Below are positions 42,961 through 51,382 of a stretch of 64,000 nucleotides of DNA, piece after piece. The DNA comes from an uncultured Bacteroidales bacterium (GTDB taxonomy: Bacteria; Bacteroidota; Bacteroidia; Bacteroidales; UBA932): the NCBI GenBank assembly GCA_900318015.1, contig ONJB01000004.1, forward strand, positions 62,001-126,000, read 5' to 3'. The notes beneath the pieces were generated by a model that saw nothing but the letters and a program-made list of their open reading frames with translations, had not been told where the DNA came from and did not search any database. Position 1 is the stretch's first letter; each line of letters begins with the position of its first letter. A program made the translations under genes and the position numbers.

Positions 42961-44102
42961 TACAGTCTCTGCATCAGCTTGTGGACAGTTACCTCCTTCC
43001 AGGCCGCGAAGTCCCCCGCCTCGATGTGGCGGCGGGCCGTGCGGACGAGGTCCAGGTAGAAGGCGAGGTTGTGCTCCGTCGCCACCATCGCCGCGAACAT
43101 CTCCTTCGCGACGAACAGGTGGTGGAGGTACGCCCGGGTATAGTAGTGGTCCACGAACGAGGTCCCCTCCGGATCCAGCGGGGTGAAGTCGTCCGTCCAC
43201 TTGGCGTTACGCATGTTCATGATGCCCTGCCACGTGAAAAGCATGCCATTGCGGCCATTCCGGGTAGGCATCACGCAGTCGAACATGTCGATCCCGCGGG
43301 CGATGCCCTCCAGGATGTTCGCCGGCGTGCCCACGCCCATCAGGTACCGCGGTTTGCCTTCCGGCAGGAGCGGGCAGGTCACCTCCAGCATCTCGTACAT
43401 CTTCTCCGTGGGCTCCCCCACCGCGAGGCCGCCGACGGCGTAGCCGCCGCGGTTCGCGTTGTCCAGGCTCAGCGCGTGCTCCACGGCCTGCTTCCGCAGG
43501 TCGGGATACACGCAGCCCTGGATGATGGGGAACATTGTCTGCCCATAGCCGTACAGGGGCTCCGTCTCGTCGAAATGCGCGGCGAAGCGCTCCAGCCAGC
43601 CCTGCGTGAGGCGCAGCGACTTCGCGGCGTAGCGGATGTCCGCGTCGCCCGGGCAGCACTCGTCCAGGGCCATGATGATGTCCGCGCCGATGATGCGCTG
43701 GGTGTCCACGTTGTTCTCCGGGGTGAAGGTATGGCGGGAGCCGTCGATGTGCGAGGCGAACCGGCATCCTTCCTCGGTGAGCTTGCGGATGGGCGCGAGG
43801 GAGAATACCTGGAAGCCGCCGCTGTCCGTGAGGATGGGGCGGTCCCAGTGCTCGAACTGGTGCAGGCCGCCGGCCTTCCGGAGGGTGTCCAGGCCCGGAC
43901 GGAGGTAGAGGTGGTAGGTGTTGCCGAGGATGATCTCGGCCTGGATGTCCTCTTTCAAGTCCCTGTGATACACGCCCTTGACGGAGCCGACGGTGCCCAC
44001 CGGCATGAAGATGGGGGTGCGGATCTCCCCGTGGTCGGTGGAGATCACGCCCGCGCGGGCGGCGGACCCGGGATCCCGGGCTGTGAGCTGGAACGAGAAC
44101 AT
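42960..44102 (-). CDS. tgt: Queuine tRNA-ribosyltransferase (tRNA-guanine transglycosylase)
   Basis: The protein has 380 residues from the ATG at 44102. It exchanges G34 for preQ1 in tRNAs with GUN anticodons. Active-site segments are PILTDSGGFQVFSL (the general-base Asp), MALDECCPGD, GGLAVGEP, and the nucleophile Asp in MFDCVMPTRNGRNG. The usual zinc ligands CxCxxC ahead of the conserved His are not there: the segment reads DPEGTSFVDHYYTRAYLHHL, so three Cys are replaced while the trailing YTRAYLHHL is kept. I believe this occurs in other Bacteroidetes TGTs. A TAACTTTG promoter lies 19 nt upstream. Confidence 0.93.
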   Translation of the reverse strand: MFSFQLTARDPGSAARAGVISTDHGEIRTPIFMPVGTVGSVKGVYHRDLKEDIQAEIILGNTYHLYLRPGLDTLRKAGGLHQFEHWDRPILTDSGGFQVFSLAPIRKLTEEGCRFASHIDGSRHTFTPENNVDTQRIIGADIIMALDECCPGDADIRYAAKSLRLTQGWLERFAAHFDETEPLYGYGQTMFPIIQGCVYPDLRKQAVEHALSLDNANRGGYAVGGLAVGEPTEKMYEMLEVTCPLLPEGKPRYLMGVGTPANILEGIARGIDMFDCVMPTRNGRNGMLFTWQGIMNMRNAKWTDDFTPLDPEGTSFVDHYYTRAYLHHLFVAKEMFAAMVATEHNLAFYLDLVRTARRHIEAGDFAAWKEVTVHKLMQRL

Positions 44103-44121
44103 CAAATTTCCTTTAAACGGT

Positions 44122-44129
44122 CAAAGTTA
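44122..44129 (-). promoter_or_regulatory. TAnnTTTG promoter element (TAACTTTG) for the tgt run
   Basis: Full match, 19 nt from the tgt ATG at 44102. It probably drives tgt-lptF/G-dut-murF as one operon. Confidence 0.7.
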
Positions 44130-44141
44130 CGGATTTTTTCG

Positions 44142-44149
44142 TATTTTTG
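44142..44149 (+). promoter_or_regulatory. TAnnTTTG promoter element (TATTTTTG) for the nucleoside permease gene
   Basis: Full match, 42 nt before the ATG at 44192, divergent from the tgt promoter. Confidence 0.7.
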
Positions 44150-44191
44150 TGTGATAGTGAACCCGAATAGATAACCAAATCATACTCTGCG

Positions 44192-45472
44192 ATGAAAATC
44201 AAACCCGTAACCTTCAAGCTCATCCTGATGCTGTTCCTGGAGTTCGCCGTCTGGGGTGCCTACCTCACCTCGCTCGGCCGCTACCTGGGCAACATCGGCC
44301 TCGGGAGCCAGATCAAATGGTTCTTCGCCATGCAGGGCATCGTCTCCATCTTCATGCCCACGCTGATGGGCATCGTCGCCGACAAGAAGATGGAAGCCCA
44401 GCGGGTCCTCTCCCTGTGCCACGGCCTGGCCGGCATCTTCATGGCCGGGGCCGGCTTCTACTGCATGAGCGCCGGGCAGGCGGTCCAGTTCGCCCCCCTG
44501 TTCATCCTGTACAGCCTGAGCGTCGCCTTCTTCATGCCCACCATCGCCCTCGTGAACTCCGTGTCCTACAATGCGATGGCCGTGGAAGGCATGGACCCGG
44601 TGAAGGAATTCCCGCCCATCCGGGTGTTCGGCACCGTCGGCTTCATCTGCTCGATGCTCGTGACCAACTTCCTGCACATCGGCGGGGTCGCGATGCAGGA
44701 CAGCTACACGCAGCTCATCTCTTCGGGCCTGCTGTCCCTCGTGCTGGCCGGCTACGCGCTCACGATGCCGCACTGCCCGATCGACAAGACCAAGAAGAAC
44801 GAGAGTCTCGCCGAGGCCTTCGGCCTGAAGGCTTTCACGCTGTTCAAGGATCCGCAGTTCGCGATCTTCTTCATCTTCTCGATGCTCCTGGGCGCCTCGC
44901 TGCAGATCACGAACGGCTACGCGAATACGTTCCTCGGCTCCTTCGCCGCGGACCCGGCTCTCGCGAACACGTTCGCCGTGAAGAACTCCAACGCGCTAAT
45001 CGCTATCTCCCAGGCTTCCGAGACGCTGTGTATCCTGCTGATCCCGTTCGCGATGAAGCGTTTCGGCATCAAGAATGTGATGCTGATCGCGATGTTCGCG
45101 TGGGTGGGCCGCTTCGCCTTCTTCGGCCTCGGTAACCCGGCGATGCCGGGCGTCCTCCTCTTCGTCCTGAGCTGCATCGTGTACGGTTTCGCGTTCGACT
45201 TCTTCAACATCTCCGGTTCCCTGTACGTGGAGCAGAACGCCGCCGAGGACATCCGTTCCAGCGCCCAGGGCCTGTTCATGATGATGACCAACGGCTTCGG
45301 CGCCACCATCGGCACCCTCGCCGCCGGCGCCGTCGTGGACGCCACCGTGTACAAGGCCGCGAACCCCTCCTGGCCCAAGGCCTGGTTCATCTTCGCCGGC
45401 TACGCTTTCGTCGTGGGCGTCCTCTTCTGGATCCTCTTCAAGGACCCGCAGAAGAAGCAGAAGGCCGCGTAA
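44192..45472 (+). CDS. MFS nucleoside:proton symporter (NupG/XapB type)
   Basis: The protein has 426 residues with 12 predicted helices. Family marks include LMLFLEFAVWGAYLTSLGRYL at the first helix, GIVADKKMEAQRVL after helix 2, and FPPIRVFGTVGFI mid-protein. This subgroup takes up nucleosides with protons. In Bacteroidetes, paralogues with this fold also import other solutes, so the substrate is tentative. It ends KKQKAA and is followed by a strong terminator. Confidence 0.85.
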   Translation: MKIKPVTFKLILMLFLEFAVWGAYLTSLGRYLGNIGLGSQIKWFFAMQGIVSIFMPTLMGIVADKKMEAQRVLSLCHGLAGIFMAGAGFYCMSAGQAVQFAPLFILYSLSVAFFMPTIALVNSVSYNAMAVEGMDPVKEFPPIRVFGTVGFICSMLVTNFLHIGGVAMQDSYTQLISSGLLSLVLAGYALTMPHCPIDKTKKNESLAEAFGLKAFTLFKDPQFAIFFIFSMLLGASLQITNGYANTFLGSFAADPALANTFAVKNSNALIAISQASETLCILLIPFAMKRFGIKNVMLIAMFAWVGRFAFFGLGNPAMPGVLLFVLSCIVYGFAFDFFNISGSLYVEQNAAEDIRSSAQGLFMMMTNGFGATIGTLAAGAVVDATVYKAANPSWPKAWFIFAGYAFVVGVLFWILFKDPQKKQKAA

Positions 45473-45488
45473 GGGTTTAATGAATGTG

Positions 45489-45524
45489 AAGAGGCTGGCT
45501 CCTACCGAGCCAGCCTCTTTTTTT
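45489..45524. terminator. Intrinsic terminator between convergent genes
   Basis: A 10-bp perfect stem GAGGCTGGCT/AGCCAGCCTC with a 7-nt loop and seven T. It follows the nucleoside permease and lies before the stop of the convergent zinc-ribbon gene. Confidence 0.9.
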
Positions 45525-45528
45525 GTGC

Positions 45529-45930
45529 CTAGGCCCCGGCGGCCTCGTCGCGGGCCCAGGGGAGGTCCTCGATGGCGAGGTTCGCGAGGCGGGTTTCGGT
45601 GTCGATGAAGACGATGTCAAAGCAACGGCAGACCGTACGGCGGCCATCCCGGCCACTGGAGGTCACGAACCCCATGCGGTAGCCCAGTTGGATGAGTTCC
45701 TCCTTCGGGATGGAACGGACGCCGATCTGGATGAGATGGCGCAGGATCTCGTGGTTCTTCTCCAGGATGCCGATGATGGAGGTGTACCGGTAACGCCATC
45801 GCCGGGCCTCCCGGTTGTGGTTTCGGTTCTTGCAGGCCGGGCAGCAGAACTTCCGGTCTTTCCGCCCATAGGGCAGCGGGTTGCCGCACTCGAGACAGTG
45901 CGGGACGGTTTCCTCCAATCTGTACTTCAT
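45529..45930 (-). CDS. Zinc-ribbon protein of unknown function
   Basis: The protein has 133 residues. Two cysteine pairs near the N-terminus (CLECGN ... FCCPACKNR) form a zinc ribbon. A basic segment follows (NREARRWRYRY), then a helical region (about 50-85) and a C-terminal beta part (TVCRCFDIVFID). It may bind nucleic acid, judged only by the basic ribbon. I do not recognise a named family. No clear TAnnTTTG element precedes it. Confidence 0.65.
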   Translation of the reverse strand: MKYRLEETVPHCLECGNPLPYGRKDRKFCCPACKNRNHNREARRWRYRYTSIIGILEKNHEILRHLIQIGVRSIPKEELIQLGYRMGFVTSSGRDGRRTVCRCFDIVFIDTETRLANLAIEDLPWARDEAAGA

Positions 45931-46246
45931 AGTCTTCCGCGTTTTACCGCGTGAAGATGGCCTTTCCGCCGGGTTATTCCAAGGAAGGCAAGAAAAATAG
46001 CGCGGGTTTTACCGTTTCTTTGAAACAACGGGAAACCCGCGCGGCAAGATTTATTCTTATGCCCGGTTTTTCTGCGCCCTGCCCGGGCAAGAAACATGCA
46101 ATCCGGGCAAGAATCATAAAAAGATGCGCTCCGGAGGCCCATTTCCGCGGCCTTTCATCGGCTTCTCCCCTACCTTTGTCCCGGCCTGAAACCGGAAGCG
46201 CGCCCGGTCCGACGGCCCAAGTACAACCCCATTAAACCTGTTTGCA
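45931..46246. other. 316-bp spacer with a strong hairpin and repeated GGCAAGA words, no gene
   Basis: A perfect 10-bp inverted repeat GCGCGGGTTT/AAACCCGCGC spans 46000-46042. Inside it the shorter pair GTTTC/GAAAC also folds. The word GGCAAGA(A/T) occurs four times (about 45987, 46042, 46086 and 46108). It is preceded by GCGC once and by CCGGGC-type bases twice. The short ORFs that cross this region have no protein-like features. The ssb promoter is at 46171. Confidence 0.55.
46171..46178 (+). promoter_or_regulatory. TAnnTTTG promoter element (TACCTTTG) for ssb and the pilus operon
   Basis: Full match, 68 nt before the ssb ATG. It may drive ssb and, by read-through, the lipoprotein gene starting 4 nt after ssb. 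Confidence 0.55.
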
Positions 46247-46603
46247 ATGGAATTTCTGAACAAGATCGAACTCCGCGGCATCGTGGGACAGTCCTCCCTG
46301 AACCGGGTCGGCGACTCCCAGGTGTGCCGCTTTTCCCTCGTCACCGAATACTCCTACAAGGACCGCGGCAACAACCCAGTCGTTGACGTGACCTGGTTCA
46401 ACATCACGGCTTGGGAAGGGAAAAACATGCCGGAACTGCACCTGATCGGCAAGGGCGTCATCGTCCAGGTGGCCGGGCGGGTGCGCACCTTCCGCTTCAC
46501 GATGGCCGACGGCGCCGAGCGCAGCGGCTGGGAAATCCTGGCCCGGCGCGTGACCATCCTCCCCTCCGACGACGATCCCGTGCAACCCCAAAGATTCCTG
46601 TAG
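46247..46603 (+). CDS. ssb: Single-stranded DNA-binding protein
   Basis: The protein has 118 residues, an OB-fold with NKIELRGIVGQSSLNRVGDSQVCRFSLVTEYSY and WFNITAWEGKNM, then IGKGVIVQVAGRVRTF. It is shorter than housekeeping SSB and lacks the acidic C-terminal tip that recruits partners (it ends DDPVQPQRFL). It is therefore probably a paralogue, not the replication SSB. Its position 4 nt before a pilus operon is odd for ssb and suggests cotranscription. Confidence 0.88.
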   Translation: MEFLNKIELRGIVGQSSLNRVGDSQVCRFSLVTEYSYKDRGNNPVVDVTWFNITAWEGKNMPELHLIGKGVIVQVAGRVRTFRFTMADGAERSGWEILARRVTILPSDDDPVQPQRFL

Positions 46604-46607
46604 CATC

Positions 46608-48584
46608 ATGCGTACGCGGTTGACTGGTGCGGTCCTCCTGGCCGTCCTTCTCGTCGCCGGCTGCGGCTCCCAGGGAAAACTGGAACGGCTCCGCCGCCAG
46701 TCCCTGGCTGCCCAGATGGTCATCGCCGACGAGAAGGAACTGCCGGAGATCGCGATGGGCGGGGAACCTCGCCGGGACACGATGGTCGTAGAAGACCCGG
46801 ACGGAAACGAAGTGCTGATCATGCGGGCCGTGAAGGACGAGAACGGAGAGATGGTCGCCACGGATGTCATCCAGGCGGCCAAGATTACGGCCCGCTTCCG
46901 CAACGTCGCGGAACGGAGCGGCAAGGTGGACCTCAACTTCCGGATCATCGTACCGGAAGCGATGCAGGACCGGGACTGGCAGCTCCGCTTCTATCCGGAT
47001 CTTTTCGTAGCGGAGGACAGCCTCCGGCTGGACCCGATCCTGATTACAGGCGAAGGCTACCGGAAGGCGCAGCTGAAGGGATACGAGCATTACCGGCGGT
47101 TCCTCGATTCCATCGCGGCCGACTCGACGCACTTCGTCGACCGTTTCCAACTGGAGATGTTCCTGCGGCGGAACCTGCCGGACATCTACCGATACAAGAC
47201 CGACTCGACCACCGTCTCCGACGATGAATTCCAGTCGCACTACGGGATTACCGAGCAGCAGGCGCTGACGCACTACACCAACCAACTGGTCGTGCGGAGG
47301 AACCGGCGGAAGGTGGACCGGAAGGACGAGATGTTCCGCCGATACGTGAAAGCGCCCATCGTGACGGAAGGGCTCCGGCTGGACACGGTCATCGTGAGCC
47401 CCGACGGGGATATCCTCTACGACTACGTGCAATCCATCCACGTGCGGCCCTCGCTCCGCAAAGCGACCGTCCTGCTGTCGGGCGACATCTTCGAGGAGGA
47501 CCGCCGGATCTACCGGGTACCCCGGACCGATCCCCTGACCTTCTATATCAGCTCCATCAGCGGCCTCAGCGATGATGCCATCCGATACAAGACCGTCATC
47601 GTCGAACGCCGGGTCCAGGCCAACACGGCCTGCTACATCGACTTCGAACAGGGCCGCGCCGAGATTCGGAAGGAGACCGGCCACAACCGGGAGGAGATGG
47701 CCCGCATCGAGGGCAACCTCCGGAGCCTCCTGCAGCACCGGGACTTTGACCTGGACTCTATCGTGGTCACTGCCTCATGCTCGCCGGAGGGCTCGTACGA
47801 GCACAACCGGAAGTTGTCCATGCGGCGGTCGGAGAGCGTCTCGGACTACTTCGAGGGCTTCTTGAAGCACTGGCGGGACTCCGTCCGGCGCAGCGGATTC
47901 CACATCGGTCTGGACGACACGTACCAGGAGGAGGCTCCGGCGGAGATCCGTCTGCTCTCCAGGAACAACCCGGAAAACTGGACGATGCTGGATGCGCTCG
48001 TACGGGAGGATGACGCCCTGAGCGGCAAGGAGAAGGAGGACTACGCGCAGACGGCCTCCATCCGGGAACCCGACCAGCGGGAGCAAAGGCTCCAGCGGCT
48101 TCCCTCCTATCGGCACATCCGAGAAAGCCTGTATCCCCGGCTCCGGACGGTCCGGTTCGACTTCCACCTGCACCGGAAAGGCCTGCAGAAGGATACCGTC
48201 CATACCACCGTGGTGGACACGGCCTATATGCGGGGACTCCAGGCCATCCGGGACCGGGAGTATGAGCAGGCGGTCACCCTCCTGCGGCCCTACAAGGACT
48301 ACAACACCGCCGTCGCTTTCTGCGCCCTGGACTACAACGCCTCCGCCCTGGAGGTCCTGGAGCCGATGGAACGGACCGACAAGGTCCTGTATCTCCTCGC
48401 AATCCTGTACAGCCGGCGGGGCGACGACCGGCGGGCCGTCGAGAGCTACCTGAAGGCCTGCCGGCTGAACCCCTCCTTCGTGCACCGCGGGAACCTGGAC
48501 CCGGAGATATCCGGCCTCATCCGCCGGTACGGCCTGGACCGGGAACCGGACGCGAACGATAACAACTTGACATTCAAACCCTAA
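46608..48584 (+). CDS. Lipoprotein with OmpA-like and TPR regions, first gene of the type V pilus operon
   Basis: The protein has 658 residues. The lipobox LVAGC is at about residue 20. The N-terminal third has no known family. An OmpA-like segment follows near residues 345-425 (ACYIDFEQGRAEI; TASCSPEGSYEHNRKLSMRRSESV), matching the peptidoglycan-binding motif pattern. TPR-like repeats occupy about 540-630 (LQAIRDREYEQAVTLL; LYLLAILYSRRGDD). Its position before two fimbrillins suggests an anchoring or assembly role at the outer membrane, inferred from context. It runs 12 nt into the next gene. Confidence 0.72.
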   Translation: MRTRLTGAVLLAVLLVAGCGSQGKLERLRRQSLAAQMVIADEKELPEIAMGGEPRRDTMVVEDPDGNEVLIMRAVKDENGEMVATDVIQAAKITARFRNVAERSGKVDLNFRIIVPEAMQDRDWQLRFYPDLFVAEDSLRLDPILITGEGYRKAQLKGYEHYRRFLDSIAADSTHFVDRFQLEMFLRRNLPDIYRYKTDSTTVSDDEFQSHYGITEQQALTHYTNQLVVRRNRRKVDRKDEMFRRYVKAPIVTEGLRLDTVIVSPDGDILYDYVQSIHVRPSLRKATVLLSGDIFEEDRRIYRVPRTDPLTFYISSISGLSDDAIRYKTVIVERRVQANTACYIDFEQGRAEIRKETGHNREEMARIEGNLRSLLQHRDFDLDSIVVTASCSPEGSYEHNRKLSMRRSESVSDYFEGFLKHWRDSVRRSGFHIGLDDTYQEEAPAEIRLLSRNNPENWTMLDALVREDDALSGKEKEDYAQTASIREPDQREQRLQRLPSYRHIRESLYPRLRTVRFDFHLHRKGLQKDTVHTTVVDTAYMRGLQAIRDREYEQAVTLLRPYKDYNTAVAFCALDYNASALEVLEPMERTDKVLYLLAILYSRRGDDRRAVESYLKACRLNPSFVHRGNLDPEISGLIRRYGLDREPDANDNNLTFKP

Positions 48585-48596
48585 CCTTTTTCATTC

Positions 48597-49571
48597 ATGA
48601 AAACCCATTTTCTTGTTACCGCGGCCCTGGCCGCACTGGCCCTCGGCTCCTGCACCCGGGAGAAGGCCGACCTGGACGGAAAGCCCGTCGAAGTGAACGT
48701 CACCATCCTCGGAACGGCCCCTACCCGCGCCACCTCCGTGACCTACGACAACGAATCGAAGGTCGGAAACTTGCAAGTCTTCGTCTTCAACGGCGACCAG
48801 CTGGAAGACTATCAGGACGCCGGCGAGGCGATGGTCGCCCAGCTCACGGCCACCTCGGGCGAACGGACGGTCTGGGCCCTCGTGAATGCGCCTTCGCTCA
48901 AGGACATTGACACGGAAACGGAGCTCAAGGAAAAAGTCAGCCGGCTCAGGGAGAACACGACCGACTCCTTCGTGATGAGCGGATTCACCAGGCAGGAACT
49001 CAAGGACGGCGGTACCGTGCCCGTCACGGTCAAACGCATCGTTTCCCGGGTCTCCGTCAAGAAGATCTCCACGGACTTCCAGTACGCGCTAGCCGGGAAA
49101 TCCGTCGCCATCAACGGAATCTATCTGATCAATGTCGCCAGCGGAAACACCTACACGGCGGATGGGACCCCCGAGACCTGGGTGAACAAACTCGGGCACA
49201 TGGACGACATGTTCGACGATCTCCTCTACGACGGGATCACGTCCGTAACCGTCGACAATTCGAAGCCGTATGTGAATGAACACGTGTTTTACCCCTATCC
49301 GAACCCGACGAAGGACGACACCTATGAGGCGACCTGGGCACCCCGCCACACGCTGCTCGTCGTCGAAGTGACCTTCGAAGGGAAGAAGGGATACTATCCG
49401 GTGGTGCTGCCCGTCCTGGAACGGAACAAGACCTATGTCATCGACGAGCTGGTTCTCCGGCACCGGCCCGGCGACGTGCCTTACAAGCCTATCGAGACCG
49501 GGGACGCGACCGTGCAGATTACCGTCAACGAGTGGGAACTCGGCCTGAACATGGGAACTGTCATCCTCTGA
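48597..49571 (+). CDS. Fimbrillin family lipoprotein (FimA/Mfa1-like subunit)
   Basis: The protein has 324 residues. The signal peptide carries the lipobox LALGSC. A fimbrillin N-terminal domain follows: VEVNVTILGTAPTRATSV, then VGNLQVFVFNGDQLEDY. The N-terminal strand RIVSRVSVKK includes the basic residues where type V pilins are cut by a trypsin-like protease after reaching the outer membrane. The C-terminus ends GLNMGTVIL, a beta strand suited to donor-strand exchange. Type V pili mediate adhesion and biofilm in Bacteroidales. It lies 7 nt before the next fimbrillin. Confidence 0.82.
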   Translation: MKTHFLVTAALAALALGSCTREKADLDGKPVEVNVTILGTAPTRATSVTYDNESKVGNLQVFVFNGDQLEDYQDAGEAMVAQLTATSGERTVWALVNAPSLKDIDTETELKEKVSRLRENTTDSFVMSGFTRQELKDGGTVPVTVKRIVSRVSVKKISTDFQYALAGKSVAINGIYLINVASGNTYTADGTPETWVNKLGHMDDMFDDLLYDGITSVTVDNSKPYVNEHVFYPYPNPTKDDTYEATWAPRHTLLVVEVTFEGKKGYYPVVLPVLERNKTYVIDELVLRHRPGDVPYKPIETGDATVQITVNEWELGLNMGTVIL

Positions 49572-49578
49572 GCCGGCG

Positions 49579-50586
49579 ATGAAAGCGAAACTCACGGTCC
49601 TGCTGGGCGGGCTCCTGGTCCTGGGAGCCTGCCACCGGGTGGCCCCGCCCGATTCCGGGAGCGTGGAGGTCGTGTTCTCCGTCCTCGGAGAAACGACCCG
49701 CGGGACCGGGACGGCCGGCGAGGCCGCGGTGGACGACTGGGCGCTGCTGCTGTATCGGAACGGACGGCTCCTCGAATCCGGGACCTCGTCTTCCGGGTCG
49801 GCAATCAAGAAGACGCTCCAGGCGGGCCATTACACGGCCTTCGCCGTGGTCAATCCCCCGGCGGACTTCGACCCGGACGATTACTCCGATCCCGATATGC
49901 TCGACGAGGCGGAATGCGGCCTCAGCGAAAACGCCCCCGGGCGGCTGGTGATGGCCGGGAGCCGGACCGTCACCGTGCCCGACCCGGACGGGCGGGAGCA
50001 GCGGATCGACGTGGACCGGCTGGTATGCAAGGCCGGCATCCAAAAGGTTTCCGTCCAGTTCGACAACCCCGCCCTGGCGGCGCTCCCCTTCCATTTGAAG
50101 GGAATCTATCTGACCAACTGTTATGGGTTTTCCCGCTACGGAAGTGACTGCGGCGTCGCCGACCTCTATTACGGGGCCTCCGCCTGGTACAACCGGATGG
50201 GCTTCCAGTCCGATGCGGGTGTGGACGAACTCCTGGCCGAGACCGGACTCGACATCCCCGTCTCGGCCGGCCGTCCCCACACGCAGGAACACGTCTTCTA
50301 TTTCTATCCGAATCCCTGGCCGGCGGCCCGGGACACCCGGTCCGGGACCTGGGAACGGCGGATGACGCGGCTGGTCCTGGAGGCGCAGATCGGAGAGCAG
50401 ACCTACTACTATTCCGTCACGCTCCCCGTATCGCAGCGCAACCAGGTCTACCTCATCGAGGAAGCCGTCATCCGGAAACTGGGATCCCTGGACCCGGAGC
50501 AGGACGAGCCCGGATCCATCGATGTTACCTTCAGTACCTCCCCGGACAACTGGTCCCCCGACTACAACGTTACTGAAATCTCCTGA
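49579..50586 (+). CDS. Second fimbrillin family lipoprotein
   Basis: The protein has 335 residues with lipobox LVLGAC. It is parallel in plan to the previous gene: VEVVFSVLGETTRGTGT, ALLLYRNGRLLESG, and the processing strand VDRLVCKAGIQKVSVQF, then HVFYFYPNPWPA and the ending SPDYNVTEI. Both proteins share EHVFYPYPNP/EHVFYFYPNP, so they arose by duplication. It may be a minor or alternate subunit. It is followed by the FimB/Mfa2 protein after 3 nt. Confidence 0.8.
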   Translation: MKAKLTVLLGGLLVLGACHRVAPPDSGSVEVVFSVLGETTRGTGTAGEAAVDDWALLLYRNGRLLESGTSSSGSAIKKTLQAGHYTAFAVVNPPADFDPDDYSDPDMLDEAECGLSENAPGRLVMAGSRTVTVPDPDGREQRIDVDRLVCKAGIQKVSVQFDNPALAALPFHLKGIYLTNCYGFSRYGSDCGVADLYYGASAWYNRMGFQSDAGVDELLAETGLDIPVSAGRPHTQEHVFYFYPNPWPAARDTRSGTWERRMTRLVLEAQIGEQTYYYSVTLPVSQRNQVYLIEEAVIRKLGSLDPEQDEPGSIDVTFSTSPDNWSPDYNVTEIS

Positions 50587-50589
50587 ACC

Positions 50590-51372
50590 ATGGACAGATT
50601 GCTCATTCCCGCCTGTCTGGTCCTCCTAGTGGCCGGCACGGCCTGCTCGATCAAGGAAGACCGCGGCCCGTGTCCCTGTTACCTGCAGGTCTCCTTCACC
50701 GACCCCGACGCGGCCGGTGAAGCGGAGCTGTTGGGCTGGCGGGACGACCGGCTGTTCCGGGACCGGATCCGCATCGAAGAAGCCCGCCCCGCCTGGACCA
50801 AACCCGTCCCGAAGGGGATGCTGACCGTATCGGCCTGCACCGGCTACCGGGAAGCCTTCGCGGAGGGCCGCCACATGCGCATTCCGCCGGGATTCGAGGC
50901 CGATTCCCTCTACGCCTGGGCCGGGGAGGTCGATGCAACCGGCGACATGGCCTATGCCAGCGTCACCTTCCGGAAGCAGTTCGCCACCGTGTTCCTGGAT
51001 ATCCGGAAAAGCGCGGACATCGTCCGGAACTGTCAGTTCCTGGTAGAAGGAAACTCCTGCGGGTTCGACCTCCTGGACTTCTCGCCCGTAGAGGGGAAGT
51101 TCCGTTGCACACCGATTCCCCGAGAGGGAGAGAGCATCGTCACCTTCCGTGTCCCCCGGCAGGGCGACAACCGCCTCGCGGTGACGATCCATCCGGAAGG
51201 GGCCGGCGCCAACCGCTTCCCGCTGGGCGAATACATCGACCGGCTCGGATACAACTGGAAAACAGAAGAACTGCAAGACATCTATGTCGCCATCGACCTG
51301 GCCCGCGGCCTTGTCGATGTCCGGGTCGCGGACTGGGAGGAAGGGACGACCTTCCCGCTGATCGAACAATAA
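50590..51372 (+). CDS. FimB/Mfa2 family fimbrial anchor subunit
   Basis: The protein has 260 residues. The lipobox VAGTAC is followed directly by the family signature SIKEDRGPCPCYLQV (CxxDRxxCPC-L). Known FimB/Mfa2 proteins are lipid-anchored and hold the pilus to the outer membrane, setting its length. This placement after the fimbrillin genes is the usual gene order. The body is two transthyretin-like beta domains (LQVSFTDPDAA; VTFRVPRQGDNRLAV). Confidence 0.9.
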   Translation: MDRLLIPACLVLLVAGTACSIKEDRGPCPCYLQVSFTDPDAAGEAELLGWRDDRLFRDRIRIEEARPAWTKPVPKGMLTVSACTGYREAFAEGRHMRIPPGFEADSLYAWAGEVDATGDMAYASVTFRKQFATVFLDIRKSADIVRNCQFLVEGNSCGFDLLDFSPVEGKFRCTPIPREGESIVTFRVPRQGDNRLAVTIHPEGAGANRFPLGEYIDRLGYNWKTEELQDIYVAIDLARGLVDVRVADWEEGTTFPLIEQ

Positions 51373-51382
51373 ACCGAGAATT

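Noticed and set aside
45951..46235. 94-aa plus-strand ORF in the ssb upstream spacer
   Set aside because: It runs across the perfect hairpin and through the ssb promoter and has no protein-like features.
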